A stretch of 64,000 nt of DNA from Microtetraspora sp. NBRC 16547 (GCF_030268965.1 NZ_BSSE01000027.1:33777-97776), one strand, 5' to 3'. Numbered from the stretch's first letter, positions 54,115 to 63,894 are shown. A program made the numbers and translations. The notes: generated from the sequence alone by a model not told the origin.

Positions 54115-55095
54115 GTGAAATCCGAGATCGATGTCGACGTCCATCCCGGCTACCCCGTCAGCTGGCAAGCCGCCGCCTTCAACGGGATCATGCGTGGTAC
54201 TGCGCGGCCCATCTCCGCCGTCCTCCTGCGGCACACGGCCGGAATGTCCCTGGCCAGCAGGTTGATCGGACTCGGGCAGTGGGTGCCCGGACGCCTGCCG
54301 CCGGAGGCTTCCACCGTCCAGGCCCGATTCAACGGCTGCTCGGGCGAATGGGTGCGGGGCGGCTCCGGCCTGGACGAGACCAAGGTGCTGCTCTATTTCC
54401 ATGGCGGCGCATATTTCATATGCTCCTCGGCCACGCACCGGCCGATCACCTGGCGGTTGTCGGTCGCCGCAGGCCGTCCCGTCCTGGCACTCGACTACCG
54501 GCAGGGGCCGGCCCACTCCCTCTCCGAGTCCCTCAGCGACGCGCTGGAGGCGTACGAGTGCCTGCTCGACCGGGGGATCGCGGCGAAGGACATGCTGCTG
54601 GCCGGCGACTCGGCCGGCGGGCATCTCACCCTCGCCACGCTGCTCGCGCTGCGGGACCGGGGGATACCCCTGCCGTCCGCAGCCATCTGCCTGTCCCCGT
54701 GGGCCGACCTGAGCGACGGATGCCGCAAGGACAACCGCTGGATGGACCCGATGCTGCCGGCCGGCCGGGTGGACTGGCTCGCCCGGCAGTGGACGGCGGG
54801 CCTCGACTGCCGTGACCCCCTGGTCTCGCCGGTGTTCGGCGACTACACGGGCATCCCACCGCTCATGATCGTGACCGGCTCGACCGAGATCCTGCGGAAC
54901 GAGGCCCGCAGGGTCGCGCTCAGCGCGCGGGAGAACGGCGTCCCGGTGACCTACGAGGAGTGGCGCCGCATGCCGCACGTGTTCCCGATCCTGGCCGACG
55001 TGGTCCCCGAGGCGCGGATCTTCTTCCGGCACGTGTCGCGCTTCCTCCACGCCGTCGAGGTCCGGACCGGTGGCTCCGACACCGCCGCCGCGTGA
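54115..55095 (+). CDS. HSL-family (GDSAGG) alpha/beta hydrolase
   Basis: A 326-residue esterase/lipase of the hormone-sensitive-lipase family. The oxyanion motif is YFHGGAYF, the nucleophile elbow is GDSAGG, the acid is in GSTEILRNE and the catalytic His in MPHVFPIL. The GTG at 54115 follows GGAGGT. It has no signal peptide. Monocistronic. Likely acts on short-chain or acyl esters. Confidence 0.9.
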   Translation: MKSEIDVDVHPGYPVSWQAAAFNGIMRGTARPISAVLLRHTAGMSLASRLIGLGQWVPGRLPPEASTVQARFNGCSGEWVRGGSGLDETKVLLYFHGGAYFICSSATHRPITWRLSVAAGRPVLALDYRQGPAHSLSESLSDALEAYECLLDRGIAAKDMLLAGDSAGGHLTLATLLALRDRGIPLPSAAICLSPWADLSDGCRKDNRWMDPMLPAGRVDWLARQWTAGLDCRDPLVSPVFGDYTGIPPLMIVTGSTEILRNEARRVALSARENGVPVTYEEWRRMPHVFPILADVVPEARIFFRHVSRFLHAVEVRTGGSDTAAA

Positions 55096-55191
55096 GCCCC
55101 CCGTGAACGCCCCCACGATCGATGCCGTGAGCTCCCCGTGAACGTCCCCCCGTTGAGCCCCCGTGAGCGTCGCCGCCCCCGGGTGCTCCGG

Positions 55192-56511
55192 TCAGCTGAT
55201 GGCGGACAGGTCCACGATCATCTGCTTGCCGTCGAGCGGGTAGGCCAGCAGGCGTGAATCCGCGCGGTTGATCGTGGGGATGCTCATGCTGCCGTCGGAG
55301 TCCCGCCGGACACCCAGATCGGCGGACTTGCCGGTTTCCAGGTCGATGAGCGCGACGCCCTTGAAGGCCGGGAGGCCGGCTATCGCGAAGCGGTCAAGCC
55401 CGATCATGTTGAAACTGAACAGGCCGGGGAGGCGACGTTCGCCGGTGCCGTCGTGGTGGCGCGCCACCACGCCATGATCAGCGGTGTTGCCCGCGCACCA
55501 GGTCAGGCCACACAGCCAGGAACCTCCGGCGGGCAGCGGCGCGGTTTCGCGCTCCTCGCCCGTCTCGGCGTTGCGCAGCCGCGCGAAAACGGCCTCCTTC
55601 GGCTGGTCCCGGGCTCCCGAGCGGGCCTCGGACGTGGGGGGCGCGGCGGTTTCCGCGGACTTGTCCCGCGCGTACTGATCAGGTGTGCCCAGCCAGGGCC
55701 ACTGGACCAGGTGGTAGCCCTCGGTGCCCTCGATCCGCCGCGGCTCGCCCCCCGTGAACGGGAGCTTCCACACGCCTGCGGCCCGTGTGGAGACGATCAC
55801 GCTGTCGCCGGTCACCGCCAGCCCGTCGATGTGCTCCGAGTCCGGGTCCGGCAGGGCGATCGAGCCGAGGACCTCGGGCGTGCCGCCCTCGACGGGGACC
55901 GTCCAGATGTCGGCGGTCAGGGCGCCGCCGTCCTTCTTCGCCGTCCACCAGGCGATGCGCCCCGAGCCCACGGTGAAGTCCGAGGGGAAGAGCACCGCGC
56001 CCGCGGGCGTGACGATCCGCGCCACCTCCTTGGTCGAACCGGTGGCGAGGTCGTAGGTGAGCAGTCGGTCGGCCTTCTCGAAGCTCGCCTCCGTGGTGAT
56101 CAGCAGCGTGTCGTCGTCGACGAGCAGCCGCGGCTGGAACGCCTTGCCGTCCGGAAGTTTCGCCGGGATCTCGCGGACGGCCCGCGGCCACACCTCCTGA
56201 ACGGGCGGCGGCAGCTTGTCCGCCCGCCGGTTCTCGGGTGGCATGGCCCCGCCGCTGGCCACGGCGGCGATGGTGCCGTCGGCGGGGCGGACACCGTCGG
56301 CGGGATTCGCGGCCAGTCCGCGCAGCGCCACCGTCGAGCCGCCGGCTACCGCGACGACGGCGAGCGCGGCGACCACGCCGGTCGCCCCTCGCCTGCGGCG
56401 GTACCCGTGGTAGCGGAGGTCGACCCGGTTCATCAGATCGGTGGGCGCCTTCGGCGCGCGGCTCGCCGCGTCGGCCAGCGCCCGGGCGAGGGCGGATTCC
56501 ATGTCGTTCAT
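55192..56511 (-). CDS. Membrane-anchored propeller-like protein, ECF sigma partner
   Basis: A 439-residue protein: about 50 cytoplasmic residues (ALARALADAASRAPKAPTDL), one transmembrane segment near 45-66 (GVVAALAVVAVAGGSTVAL), then an extracytoplasmic region of WD40/TolB-like strands (RLLTYDLATGSTKEVARI, IAWWTAKKDGGALTADIW, RLLAYPLDGKQMIVDL). It overlaps the sigma-factor stop by 4 nt. Its topology suggests an anti-sigma or sensor role, although no known zinc anti-sigma domain is visible. Confidence 0.78.
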   Translation of the reverse strand: MNDMESALARALADAASRAPKAPTDLMNRVDLRYHGYRRRRGATGVVAALAVVAVAGGSTVALRGLAANPADGVRPADGTIAAVASGGAMPPENRRADKLPPPVQEVWPRAVREIPAKLPDGKAFQPRLLVDDDTLLITTEASFEKADRLLTYDLATGSTKEVARIVTPAGAVLFPSDFTVGSGRIAWWTAKKDGGALTADIWTVPVEGGTPEVLGSIALPDPDSEHIDGLAVTGDSVIVSTRAAGVWKLPFTGGEPRRIEGTEGYHLVQWPWLGTPDQYARDKSAETAAPPTSEARSGARDQPKEAVFARLRNAETGEERETAPLPAGGSWLCGLTWCAGNTADHGVVARHHDGTGERRLPGLFSFNMIGLDRFAIAGLPAFKGVALIDLETGKSADLGVRRDSDGSMSIPTINRADSRLLAYPLDGKQMIVDLSAIS

Positions 56512-56984
56512 CGCGTGCTCTCCAGGGATGCCAGCTCCGTCGCGCGGAGTTTGTCGAGGGCTCGGGAGGCCTGGCTGCGCACCGTGCCGCGCGAGATGCC
56601 CATGATCTCGGCGATCTCGGCGTCGCTCAGGTCCTCGTAGTAGCGCAGGACGAGGACGGCGCGTTGCTTCTTCGGCAGCGTCTCCAGGACCTTCCAGACA
56701 GAGCCGTCGTCGTGGACGTCGGTGACGGGTTCTTCGGGGAGGTCCCAGCTCAGTTGCTCGCGCCTGCGCAGCCGCCAGATGTTCACATGCAGCCGGGTCA
56801 TGGTGGTGCGCACGTATCTCTCGGGGTCGTGCTTCCGCCGCACCCGGGACCAGGCGCCCCTGAGCCGGACCAGGCCCTCCTGGACCAGGTCGGCGGCGTC
56901 GTGCGGATTGCCCGTGAGCAGGTAGCCGTAGCGCAGCAGCGCGTCGGCACGCTCGCCCACGAAGCGTTCGTAGTCGTCTTCCAC
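56508..56984 (-). CDS. ECF sigma factor, SigE family
   Basis: A 158-residue ECF sigma factor: region 2 (ALLRYGYLLTGNPHDAADLV, RYVRTTMTRLHVNIWRLRRR) and region 4 (LPKKQRAVLVLRYYEDLSDA, EIMGISRGTVRSQASRALDK). This layout is the actinobacterial SigE-family of small ECFs. I chose GTG 56984 because an ECF-like promoter lies immediately upstream; the ATG at 57032 would put the promoter inside the gene. Confidence 0.88.
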   Translation of the reverse strand: MEDDYERFVGERADALLRYGYLLTGNPHDAADLVQEGLVRLRGAWSRVRRKHDPERYVRTTMTRLHVNIWRLRRREQLSWDLPEEPVTDVHDDGSVWKVLETLPKKQRAVLVLRYYEDLSDAEIAEIMGISRGTVRSQASRALDKLRATELASLESTR

Positions 56985-56992
56985 ACAGCTCA

Positions 56993-57017
56993 GACGCGGG
57001 CACCCGGGCAACTGTTG
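56993..57017 (-). promoter_or_regulatory. ECF-type promoter of the sigma-factor gene
   Basis: On the minus strand CAAC (57014-57017) and CGTC (56993-56996) are separated by 17 bp, the -35/-10 pattern of many ECF promoters. The -10 is 8 bp from the GTG start, so the mRNA would be leaderless and autoregulated (inference). Confidence 0.5.
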
Positions 57018-57102
57018 CATCCTTTGCCGCATGCGAACCGACGGAGCAGCGGGCCCGGGCGGAGCCTGGGCGGGGGCCCGAGCCCGGTCGGCGGACGCGA
57101 GA

Positions 57103-57160
57103 AGGCCCCGCCGGCGGCCGTCAGATCCCGGAGGTGACCTGCGGCGGCCCGGCGGGGCCT
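57103..57160 (-). terminator. Terminator downstream of isocitrate lyase
   Basis: AGGCCCCGCCGG (57103-57114) pairs perfectly with CCGGCGGGGCCT (57149-57160); the inner arms can extend the stem. It begins about 60 bp past the aceA stop. Confidence 0.7.
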
Positions 57161-57220
57161 GCTCATCGACCTGGCTCGGGCCCGCCCGCCCCGAAGGGGG
57201 ACGTCACCCGATCCCGCTGG

Positions 57221-58513
57221 TTAGTGAGCCTGTGCGAACTGCTCCTCCTCGGTCGAGCCCTTCAGGGCCGTCGTCGAGGAGTCCGGCGCGATGGCCGTGC
57301 TGACCAGGTCGAAGTATCCGGTGCCGACCTCGCGCTGGTGGCGGGTGGCGGTGTAGCCGCGGGACTCGGCCGCGAACTCCTTCTCCTGCAGCTCGACGTA
57401 GGCGGTCATGCCCTCCTCGGCGTAGCCGCGGGCGAGCTCGAACATCGAGTAGTTCAGGGAGTGGAATCCGGCGAGCGTGATGAACTGGAACTTGTACCCC
57501 ATGTGGCCGAGCTCCCGCTGGAACTTGGCGATCGTGGAGTCGTCGAGGTGCTGCTTCCAGTTGAACGACGGCGAGCAGTTGTAGGCGAGCATCTGGTCGG
57601 GGTACTGCGCCTTGATCGCCTCCGCGAACGTGCGGGCCACGTCGAGGTCGGGCGTGGAGGTCTCCATCCAGAGCAGGTCGGAGTACGGCGCGTAGGCCAG
57701 GCCGCGCGCGACGCAGGCGTCGACGCCGTTGCGCACGCGGTAGAAGCCCTCCGCGGTGCGGTCGCCGGTGCAGAACACCTGGTCGCGGGGGTCGACGTCG
57801 CTGGTCAGCAGCGTCGCGGCCTGGGCGTCGGTCCGCGCGATGATCAGGGACGGGACTCCGGAGACGTCGGCCGCGAGCCGGGCGGCGTTGAGGGTCTTGA
57901 TGTGCTGGCCGGTGGGGATCAGCACCTTGCCGCCCAGGTGGCCGCACTTCTTCTCCGAGGCGAGCTGGTCCTCCCAGTGCACGCCCGCGGCGCCGGCCGT
58001 GATCATGCCCTTCATCAGCTCGAAGGCGTTGAGCACGCCGCCGAACCCGGCCTCGGCGTCGGCCACGATCGGCGCGAGCCAGTGTGGAGCGTTCGCGTCA
58101 TCCTCGGACCAGGTGATCTGGTCGGCGCGCAGCAGCGCGTTGTTGATGCGCCGCACGACCGCGGGCACCGAGTTGGCGGGGTAGAGGCTCTGGTCGGGGT
58201 ACGTCTGCGCGCCCAGGTTGGCGTCGGCGGCGACCTGCCAGCCGGACAGGTAGATGGCCTTCAGGCCGGCCTTGACCTGCTGCACGGCCTGGTTCCCGGT
58301 GAGCGCGCCCAGCGAGTGCACGTACTCCTCGGTCTGCAGCAGGTGCCACAGCCGCTCCGCGCCGAGCCGAGCCAGCGTGTGCTCCTCCTGGACGGATCCG
58401 CGCAGCCGCACCACGTCCTCAGCCGTGTACGTGCGCTCGACGCCCTTCCAGCGGGGGTTGGTGTCCCAGTCGTCCTGGAGCCGCTGCGCAGCCGCCCTGA
58501 ACCGGTCCGACAT
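57221..58513 (-). CDS. aceA: Isocitrate lyase
   Basis: A 430-residue glyoxylate-shunt enzyme that splits isocitrate to glyoxylate and succinate. The active-site motif [20 protein letters not shown] with its cysteine, and the upstream [20 protein letters not shown] are intact. Length fits the 430-residue AceA1 class. The ATG at 58513 follows GGGAG; an upstream in-frame start at 58543 is less likely. Divergent from a RamB-like regulator, the known repressor of aceA in Corynebacterium. Confidence 0.96.
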   Translation of the reverse strand: MSDRFRAAAQRLQDDWDTNPRWKGVERTYTAEDVVRLRGSVQEEHTLARLGAERLWHLLQTEEYVHSLGALTGNQAVQQVKAGLKAIYLSGWQVAADANLGAQTYPDQSLYPANSVPAVVRRINNALLRADQITWSEDDANAPHWLAPIVADAEAGFGGVLNAFELMKGMITAGAAGVHWEDQLASEKKCGHLGGKVLIPTGQHIKTLNAARLAADVSGVPSLIIARTDAQAATLLTSDVDPRDQVFCTGDRTAEGFYRVRNGVDACVARGLAYAPYSDLLWMETSTPDLDVARTFAEAIKAQYPDQMLAYNCSPSFNWKQHLDDSTIAKFQRELGHMGYKFQFITLAGFHSLNYSMFELARGYAEEGMTAYVELQEKEFAAESRGYTATRHQREVGTGYFDLVSTAIAPDSSTTALKGSTEEEQFAQAH

Positions 58514-58670
58514 TGTCGTCACTCCCTTGTTGCTGCCGCCCACTAACAGGTCATCTGCCCTGTTTGATGCGTTCTGTCGTCACCTGGGTGCTTGATTCGA
58601 GTTTCCGGCGGCACCAGGAGTTCCAGCAAGCCGAGATCGACGCGAAAGATGGTAGATTTTTCGCTCTCAG

Positions 58671-58688
58671 GAATACTCGTGAGTATTC
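58671..58688. promoter_or_regulatory. GAATACTC-GT-GAGTATTC palindrome in aceA-ramB region
   Basis: A perfect 8-bp inverted repeat with a 2-bp centre, about 160 bp upstream of aceA. Candidate operator for glyoxylate-shunt control. Confidence 0.55.
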
Positions 58689-58717
58689 AGAAGAGAAGAA
58701 ACGCCGACTTTTCTCTC

Positions 58718-58729
58718 TGGACTAGACCA
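58718..58729. promoter_or_regulatory. DasR-like site TGGACTAGACCA
   Basis: Differs at one base from the streptomycete DasR core TGGTCTAGACCA. DasR links N-acetylglucosamine to central metabolism. No DasR gene is in the window, so this is only a resemblance. Confidence 0.3.
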
Positions 58730-58904
58730 ATGGCAGTCGCTTCGCGGGCCGGCGGCCGACCGGCGCTCCCGCGCCCGGCCCGGCGGGGAGTCGTGGTCGC
58801 CCTGGCGGGCCGGCCGCTGCCGGGTGGGGCGCCGTGGCCGCCGCGCCGGGCAGTCAGGGTCACTGGGGCACGCCGCCGCAGATGAGCCCTGAGTGGAAGA
58901 AAGC

Positions 58905-58916
58905 GCGAAATTTCGC
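58905..58916. promoter_or_regulatory. GCGAAATTTCGC palindrome just upstream of ramB-like gene
   Basis: A perfect 12-bp palindrome ending 13 bp before the regulator ATG, placed where an autoregulatory operator would overlap the start of transcription. RamB of Corynebacterium binds AT-rich sites and represses itself. Confidence 0.5.
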
Positions 58917-58929
58917 ATATGATCGTGCT

Positions 58930-60399
58930 ATGCCGTCCTTGCTTGGTGAAGAACCGCTGTCTTTGACGCAGGAGCTCGATCTTCTGGCCTTCGGTCAGCG
59001 GCTCAAACACCTGCGCAAGCAGCGCAGCCTCACCCTTTCCGAGCTGGGCGAACGCGTTGGGCGTGCCCCGAGCCAGCTCTCCTTGCTCGAGAACGGCAAG
59101 CGCGAGCCGAAGCTGTCGCTGCTGAAGGCTCTGGCCGCCGCGCTGAACGTCCCGGTCGAGGAACTGCTGCGCCGGCAGGCGCCCAACCGCAGGGCCCAGC
59201 TGGAGATCGCGCTGGAGGAGGCCCAGCGGGACCCGATCTACGCGAGCCTCGGGCTGAGCAGGCTGAAGGTCTCCGCCCGGGTCACCAACGACGTGCTGGA
59301 GCACATCCTCGCCCTCTATGAGGAGCTCAAGGCCCGCCAGGCCAAGGGGACGGCGACGCCGGAGGAGGCGCGGGCCGCCAACGCCGAGCTGCGCCGCAAG
59401 CAGCGCGAGCTGGGCAACTACTTCGAGGAGATCGAGAACGCCGCCGCCGAGGCGCTCGCCGCCGTGGGCTACCGCGCGGGCGCGCTGTCGGAGAGCACCG
59501 TCCAGGCGCTCGTCTCGCACTTCGGGTTCACCGTGCACACCGCGCAGGACCTGCCGCGTTCGGCCCGTTCCGTGACGGACCTGCGCAACCGCCGCATCTA
59601 CCTCAAGCGCGAGCAGCTCGGCATGCACACCCCGCGCACGGTGCTCCTGCAGACCCTCGGCCACTTCGCGCTCCAGCACCACAAGCCGCGCGACTTCGCC
59701 GACTTCCTCCGCCTGCGGGTCGAGGCCAACTACTTCGCCGCCGCCATGCTCGTGCCGGAGGCGGCGGCCGTGCCGTACCTGCGGGAGGCCAAGCAGGACC
59801 GGGCGCTGTCGGTCGAGGACCTGCGCGACGTCTTCGCCGTCTCGTACGAGATGGCGGCGCACAGGTTCACCAACCTGGCCACGCGGCACCTGGACCTCGT
59901 GTGCCACTTCGTGCGCAACAATGCGGGCGGCATCATCTACAAGGCGTACGAGAACGACGGCATCGTCTTCCCCGCCGACGAGCAGGGCGCCATCGAGGGC
60001 CAGCGGATGTGCGTGCAGTGGTCCGGCCGCCAGGTGTTCCTGTCGCCCGACCGGTTCTCGGTGTTCTACCAGTACTCCGACTCGCCCACCGGGACGTACT
60101 TCTGCGTGGCCCACGTGGACCCGTCCCAGGGCAAGGACTACGCGATCACGCTGGGCGTGCCGTTCCGCGAGTCACGCTGGTTCCGCGGCAGGGAGACCAC
60201 CAACCGGACCAGGTCGAACTGCCCGAACGGCGAGTGCTGCCGCCGGCCGCCCGCCGAGCTGGCCCAGCGCTGGGAGGGCTACGCCTGGCCGTCGGCGCGG
60301 GCGAACTCCCACGTCCTCGCGGCCCTTCCGCCGGGCTCCTTCCCCGGTGTCGACGAGGCCGACGTGTACGCGTTCCTGGAGCGGCACGCCGCGTCCTGA
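58930..60399 (+). CDS. ramB: RamB-like regulator of acetate/glyoxylate metabolism
   Basis: A 489-residue protein in the short-chain fatty acyl regulator family. An XRE-type HTH is at about 20-75 (AFGQRLKHLRKQRSLTLSEL, RAPSQLSLLENGKREP). A coiled region with RRKQRELGNYFEEIENAAAE follows. The middle is ImmA/IrrE-like with TLGHFALQHH in place of a clear HExxH motif. The C-terminal Cys-rich domain (SNCPNGECCRRPPAELAQRW) is typical of RamB. The ATG at 58930 matches homologues; no ribosome site is seen, so a leaderless mRNA is possible. Divergent from aceA, its expected target. Confidence 0.88.
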   Translation: MPSLLGEEPLSLTQELDLLAFGQRLKHLRKQRSLTLSELGERVGRAPSQLSLLENGKREPKLSLLKALAAALNVPVEELLRRQAPNRRAQLEIALEEAQRDPIYASLGLSRLKVSARVTNDVLEHILALYEELKARQAKGTATPEEARAANAELRRKQRELGNYFEEIENAAAEALAAVGYRAGALSESTVQALVSHFGFTVHTAQDLPRSARSVTDLRNRRIYLKREQLGMHTPRTVLLQTLGHFALQHHKPRDFADFLRLRVEANYFAAAMLVPEAAAVPYLREAKQDRALSVEDLRDVFAVSYEMAAHRFTNLATRHLDLVCHFVRNNAGGIIYKAYENDGIVFPADEQGAIEGQRMCVQWSGRQVFLSPDRFSVFYQYSDSPTGTYFCVAHVDPSQGKDYAITLGVPFRESRWFRGRETTNRTRSNCPNGECCRRPPAELAQRWEGYAWPSARANSHVLAALPPGSFPGVDEADVYAFLERHAAS

Positions 60400-60468
60400 G
60401 CCGACCGCCCGGTACGGAACGCCATAAGGTGATACGTGTGGACTGTGGCGTAGAGAAGAGGATCGTGC

Positions 60469-61422
60469 GTGCTTCCTGAGGTGGAAGCCTGGCTGCACGG
60501 CCGTACGACATCCTCGGCCGACTGGCCCGTCAGGGCTCTGATGGACGCCAAGGGCGCCACGAGGATCAGCGTCGTGCTGCCGGCCAGGAACGAGGCCGAG
60601 ACCGTGGGTGAGATCGTTTCGGCGATCCGGCGCGACCTCGTCGAGGAGGTCCCGCTGGTCGACGAGCTCATCGTCATCGACTCCCGCTCGACCGACGAGA
60701 CCGCGGCGCAGGCCGTACAGGCGGGGGCCAAGGTCTTCGCGCAGGACGAGATCCTGTGCGACCTCCACCCGCTCGACGGCAAGGGCGAGGCGTTGTGGAA
60801 GTCCCTCGCCGTGAGCACGGGCGACCTCGTCGTCTTCGTCGACGCGGACCTGCGGGAGTTCCGTACCTCGTTCGTGACCGGACTGCTCGGCCCGCTGCTC
60901 GCCGACCCCTCGATCGTGTACGTCAAGGGCTGCTACGACCGGCCGCTGTCCGAGATCCAGGGCGGCGGCGGGCGGGTCACCGAGCTGGTGGCCCGGCCGC
61001 TGCTCAACCTGCACTGGCCGCAGCTCGCGGGGTTCGTTCAACCGCTGGCCGGCGAGTACGCCGGGCGGCGCAGCGCCCTGGAGCGGGTGCCCTTCGTCAC
61101 GGGGTACGGCGTGGAACTCGGCTTGCTGATCGACCTGCTCGACCTGGCCGGGCTGGACGCCCTCGCGCAGGTCGACCTCGGACGGCGGGTGCACTCCCAC
61201 CAGTCCACCGAGGCGCTCGGCGGGATGGCCGGTCAGATCATGTACACGGCCTGGTCGAGGCTGGAGCGCCAGGACCGCATCGTGTCGCTGCACTCACCTT
61301 TTCCCCAGCTCACCCAGTTCAGGCGCGGCCTGTCCGGGCACGATCCCGTGGTGCGGGACGTCGCCGTCGCGGAGCGCCCGCCGATGATGACCATCCCGCA
61401 CTACGCCGCGCGCGGGCGGTAG
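60469..61422 (+). CDS. gpgS: Glucosyl-3-phosphoglycerate synthase
   Basis: A 317-residue GT81 glycosyltransferase that starts synthesis of glucosylglycerate and, in mycobacteria, of methylglucose lipopolysaccharides. The nucleotide-sugar fold begins RISVVLPARNEAETVGEIVS; the DXD motif is VVFVDADLREF; VTGYGVELGLLIDLLDLAGL and GRRVHSHQSTEALGGMAGQI are conserved. The GTG at 60469 follows AGAGG. Length is as in GpgS. Confidence 0.92.
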   Translation: MLPEVEAWLHGRTTSSADWPVRALMDAKGATRISVVLPARNEAETVGEIVSAIRRDLVEEVPLVDELIVIDSRSTDETAAQAVQAGAKVFAQDEILCDLHPLDGKGEALWKSLAVSTGDLVVFVDADLREFRTSFVTGLLGPLLADPSIVYVKGCYDRPLSEIQGGGGRVTELVARPLLNLHWPQLAGFVQPLAGEYAGRRSALERVPFVTGYGVELGLLIDLLDLAGLDALAQVDLGRRVHSHQSTEALGGMAGQIMYTAWSRLERQDRIVSLHSPFPQLTQFRRGLSGHDPVVRDVAVAERPPMMTIPHYAARGR

Positions 61423-61548
61423 CCGTAATCGGGGGAGAAGCGCGGTTCCGGGCCGGTAGCCAGGAAATGCTACTCGCGGGTAGGTTTGTGCGGCGGCCGG
61501 TGTTACGGTTGGTGATCCCACGGCTCGACCCCCCTACGGAGAAGTGCG

Positions 61549-62769
61549 ATGAGCGACGGCGCGACGGGCTTCTGTCCCGAACTGAATGACGACATCCGCG
61601 AGGTGCGGGACTGGGTACGCGAGTTCGCCCGCGACGTCGTCCGCCCGGCCGGGGCGGAGTGGGACGAGCGCGAGGAGACGCCCTGGCCGGTCATCCAGGA
61701 GGCCGCCAAGATCGGGCTGTACTCCCTGGACTTCTTCGCGCAGCAGTGGTTCGAGGAGTCCGGGCTCGGGCTGCACGTCGCGTTCGAGGAGCTCTTCTGG
61801 GGTGACGCCGGCATCGGCCTGTCCATCGTCGGCACCGGCCTCGCCGCGGCCTCGCTCGCCACCGGCGGCACGCCGGAGCAGATAGGGGAGTGGCTCCCCC
61901 AGATGTTCGGCACGCCCGACGACGTCAAGGTCGGCGCGTTCTGCTCCTCGGAGCCGGACGCCGGCAGCGATGTGGGGGCGATCCGGACCCGCGCCGTGTA
62001 CGACAACGGCGACTGGGTCCTCAATGGCGTGAAGACGTGGGCGACCAACGGCGGCATCGCCAACGTGCACATCGTCGTCGCCTCCGTGGACCCCGAACTG
62101 GGGACGCGCGGGCAGGCGTCCTTCATCATCCCGCCGGGCACTCCGGGACTCTCACAGGGGCAGAAGTTCCGCAAGCATGGCATCCGCGCGTCCCACACCG
62201 CCGAGGTCGTCCTGGACAACGTACGGGTGCCCGGCTCGTGCCTGCTCGGCGGCAAGGAGAAGCTCGACGCCCGGCTCGCCCGCGTACGCTCGGGGGAGCG
62301 CGGCGGCGAGCAGAACGCCATGCGGACCTTCGAGGCCACCCGGCCGCTGGTGGCCGCCATGGCCGTCGGCACGGCTCGCGCCGCGTACGAGTACGCCAGG
62401 GACTACGCCCGTGAACGCGAGCAGTTCGGCCGCAAGATCGGCGAGAACCAGGCGGTCGCGTTCCTGCTGGCCGACATGGCGACCCGGGTGGACATCGCGC
62501 GGCTGATGACGTGGCGCGCCGCGTGGATGGCCCGGCACGGACGCCCGATGGATCAGGCCGAGGGGTCGATGAGCAAGCTGGTCGCCAGCGAGACCGCCGT
62601 GTGGGTGACCGAGCAGGCCATCCAGATCCTCGGCGGCGCCGGCTACACCCGCGAGCACCCCGTGGAGCGCTTCCACCGCGACGCCAAGATCTACACCATC
62701 TTCGAGGGCACGTCGGAGATCCAGCGCCTGATCATCGGCCGCTCCGTCACCGGTCTGCCCGTCCGCTAG
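61549..62769 (+). CDS. Acyl-CoA dehydrogenase
   Basis: A 406-residue FAD enzyme for alpha,beta-dehydrogenation of acyl-CoA. FAD- and substrate-binding segments are present (CSSEPDAGSDVGAIRTRAVY, VKTWATNGGIANVHIVVA). The C-terminal region has ERFHRDAKIYTIFEGTSEIQ, which holds the usual catalytic glutamate. ATG after GGAGAAG. It is not obviously linked to neighbouring genes. Confidence 0.93.
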   Translation: MSDGATGFCPELNDDIREVRDWVREFARDVVRPAGAEWDEREETPWPVIQEAAKIGLYSLDFFAQQWFEESGLGLHVAFEELFWGDAGIGLSIVGTGLAAASLATGGTPEQIGEWLPQMFGTPDDVKVGAFCSSEPDAGSDVGAIRTRAVYDNGDWVLNGVKTWATNGGIANVHIVVASVDPELGTRGQASFIIPPGTPGLSQGQKFRKHGIRASHTAEVVLDNVRVPGSCLLGGKEKLDARLARVRSGERGGEQNAMRTFEATRPLVAAMAVGTARAAYEYARDYAREREQFGRKIGENQAVAFLLADMATRVDIARLMTWRAAWMARHGRPMDQAEGSMSKLVASETAVWVTEQAIQILGGAGYTREHPVERFHRDAKIYTIFEGTSEIQRLIIGRSVTGLPVR

Positions 62770-62921
62770 CCCAAGATTGATCAACCATTGTTGGACCACC
62801 TCATTTCTGCGTGTTCGTGCAGTACGTCGGGGGTTTACCGGGCGGCAGCCGATTATCCGGCCGCTGCCGCAGACGGCTGGGCATGGCTGAGGGGAACACA
62901 AGGGGAACACCGCGTCAGCGA
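62770..62921. other. Spacer between acyl-CoA dehydrogenase and integrase relic
   Basis: No gene or tRNA is seen. AGGGGAACAC-like sequence is repeated (62891-62910). If the integrase marks an old integrated element, its att site could lie here, but I cannot identify one. Confidence 0.35.
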
Positions 62922-63840
62922 TCATGACCTGGCGTCGGTGGCGCCTGCTGCCCGGCCCTCCACGAAGTCCCACACCTGCTCGGCGGCCGCGTCGTGAACG
63001 GCCTGCCGCACGTGCGAGTACGTGTCGAAGGTGATGCTCGTCTTCGCGTGCCCGAGCTGGGTAGAGACGATCTTCACGTTGAGGCCGGATTCGAGAGCGA
63101 GCGTCGCCGCGGTGTGCCGCGCCTCGTGCAGCTTGATCACGGGGAGGCCGGCCGCGCGGGTGAGTCGCTTGAATCCCTCAGTCACCCGCTCAGATGACAG
63201 GGGGCTGCCGTCTGACTTGCACCAGACCAGGTCGTGATCCTGGTATGCGGGCCCGACAGCGAGCCGGGCCCGCCGCTGTTCTGCCTTCCTCGCCGCAAGC
63301 ATCCGTGTGGTCTCCGGGTCCACCGACACGGTGCGCCGCCCGGCCGCGGACTTCGGCGTGTCGAACACGATTTGGTTGCCGAGCTGGAGCACGGTCTGCG
63401 CGATTTGCAGGTGCCCGGCCTTGAGGTCGATGTCGCTCCAGCGGAGTCCGCACGCCTCGCCGCGGCGTAGGCCGCGCAGGAGCGCGATGCGGTAGAGCAG
63501 GCCGAGCGGGTCGTCGGCCGTCGCGTTGAGGAAGTGCAGGACCTGCTCGGGGGACCACACCCGCGCCGGGGGCTTGGCGTACGGCGGTAGCTCCACGCCG
63601 AGGACCGGGTTGAACTCGATCATGCGCCGTTTGACTGCCCAGTTGTAGGCTGTCCGGAGCGTTCGCAGGATGTGGTGCTACGTGTGTAGCCCGACGACCT
63701 TGTGACGCTCCCGCACGTCCCCGGGCAGCTCCGGGGCACGGCCTTCCTTCTTCGCCGCGACGATCTCGGCGTTCCACTCCTCGATCAGGTTGAACAGCGC
63801 GTCGACGTGGGTCGCGCGGAGCCTGTCCTGGGCCATATTT
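62922..63840 (-). pseudogene. Broken tyrosine-family integrase
   Basis: A phage/ICE-type tyrosine recombinase. The catalytic domain is intact: Arg in GLRRGEACGLRW, Lys hairpin TPKSAAGRRTVSVD, HEARHTA, and LGHAKTSITFDTYSHV with the nucleophile Tyr. Upstream, the same frame continues through ILRTLRTAYNWAVKRRMIEF but is cut by an in-frame TAG (63686-63688) within the core-binding domain. Homology ends at about 63840 (MAQDRLRATHVDALFNLIEE), without the arm-binding domain. Translation could start only at 63623. The sequence beyond 63840 belongs to an insertion element. Confidence 0.88.
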
Positions 63841-63894
63841 TCTATGAAGATCTCGCACTTGGAGGACTGGTACGACCCTGCTGGCTAACTCGTC

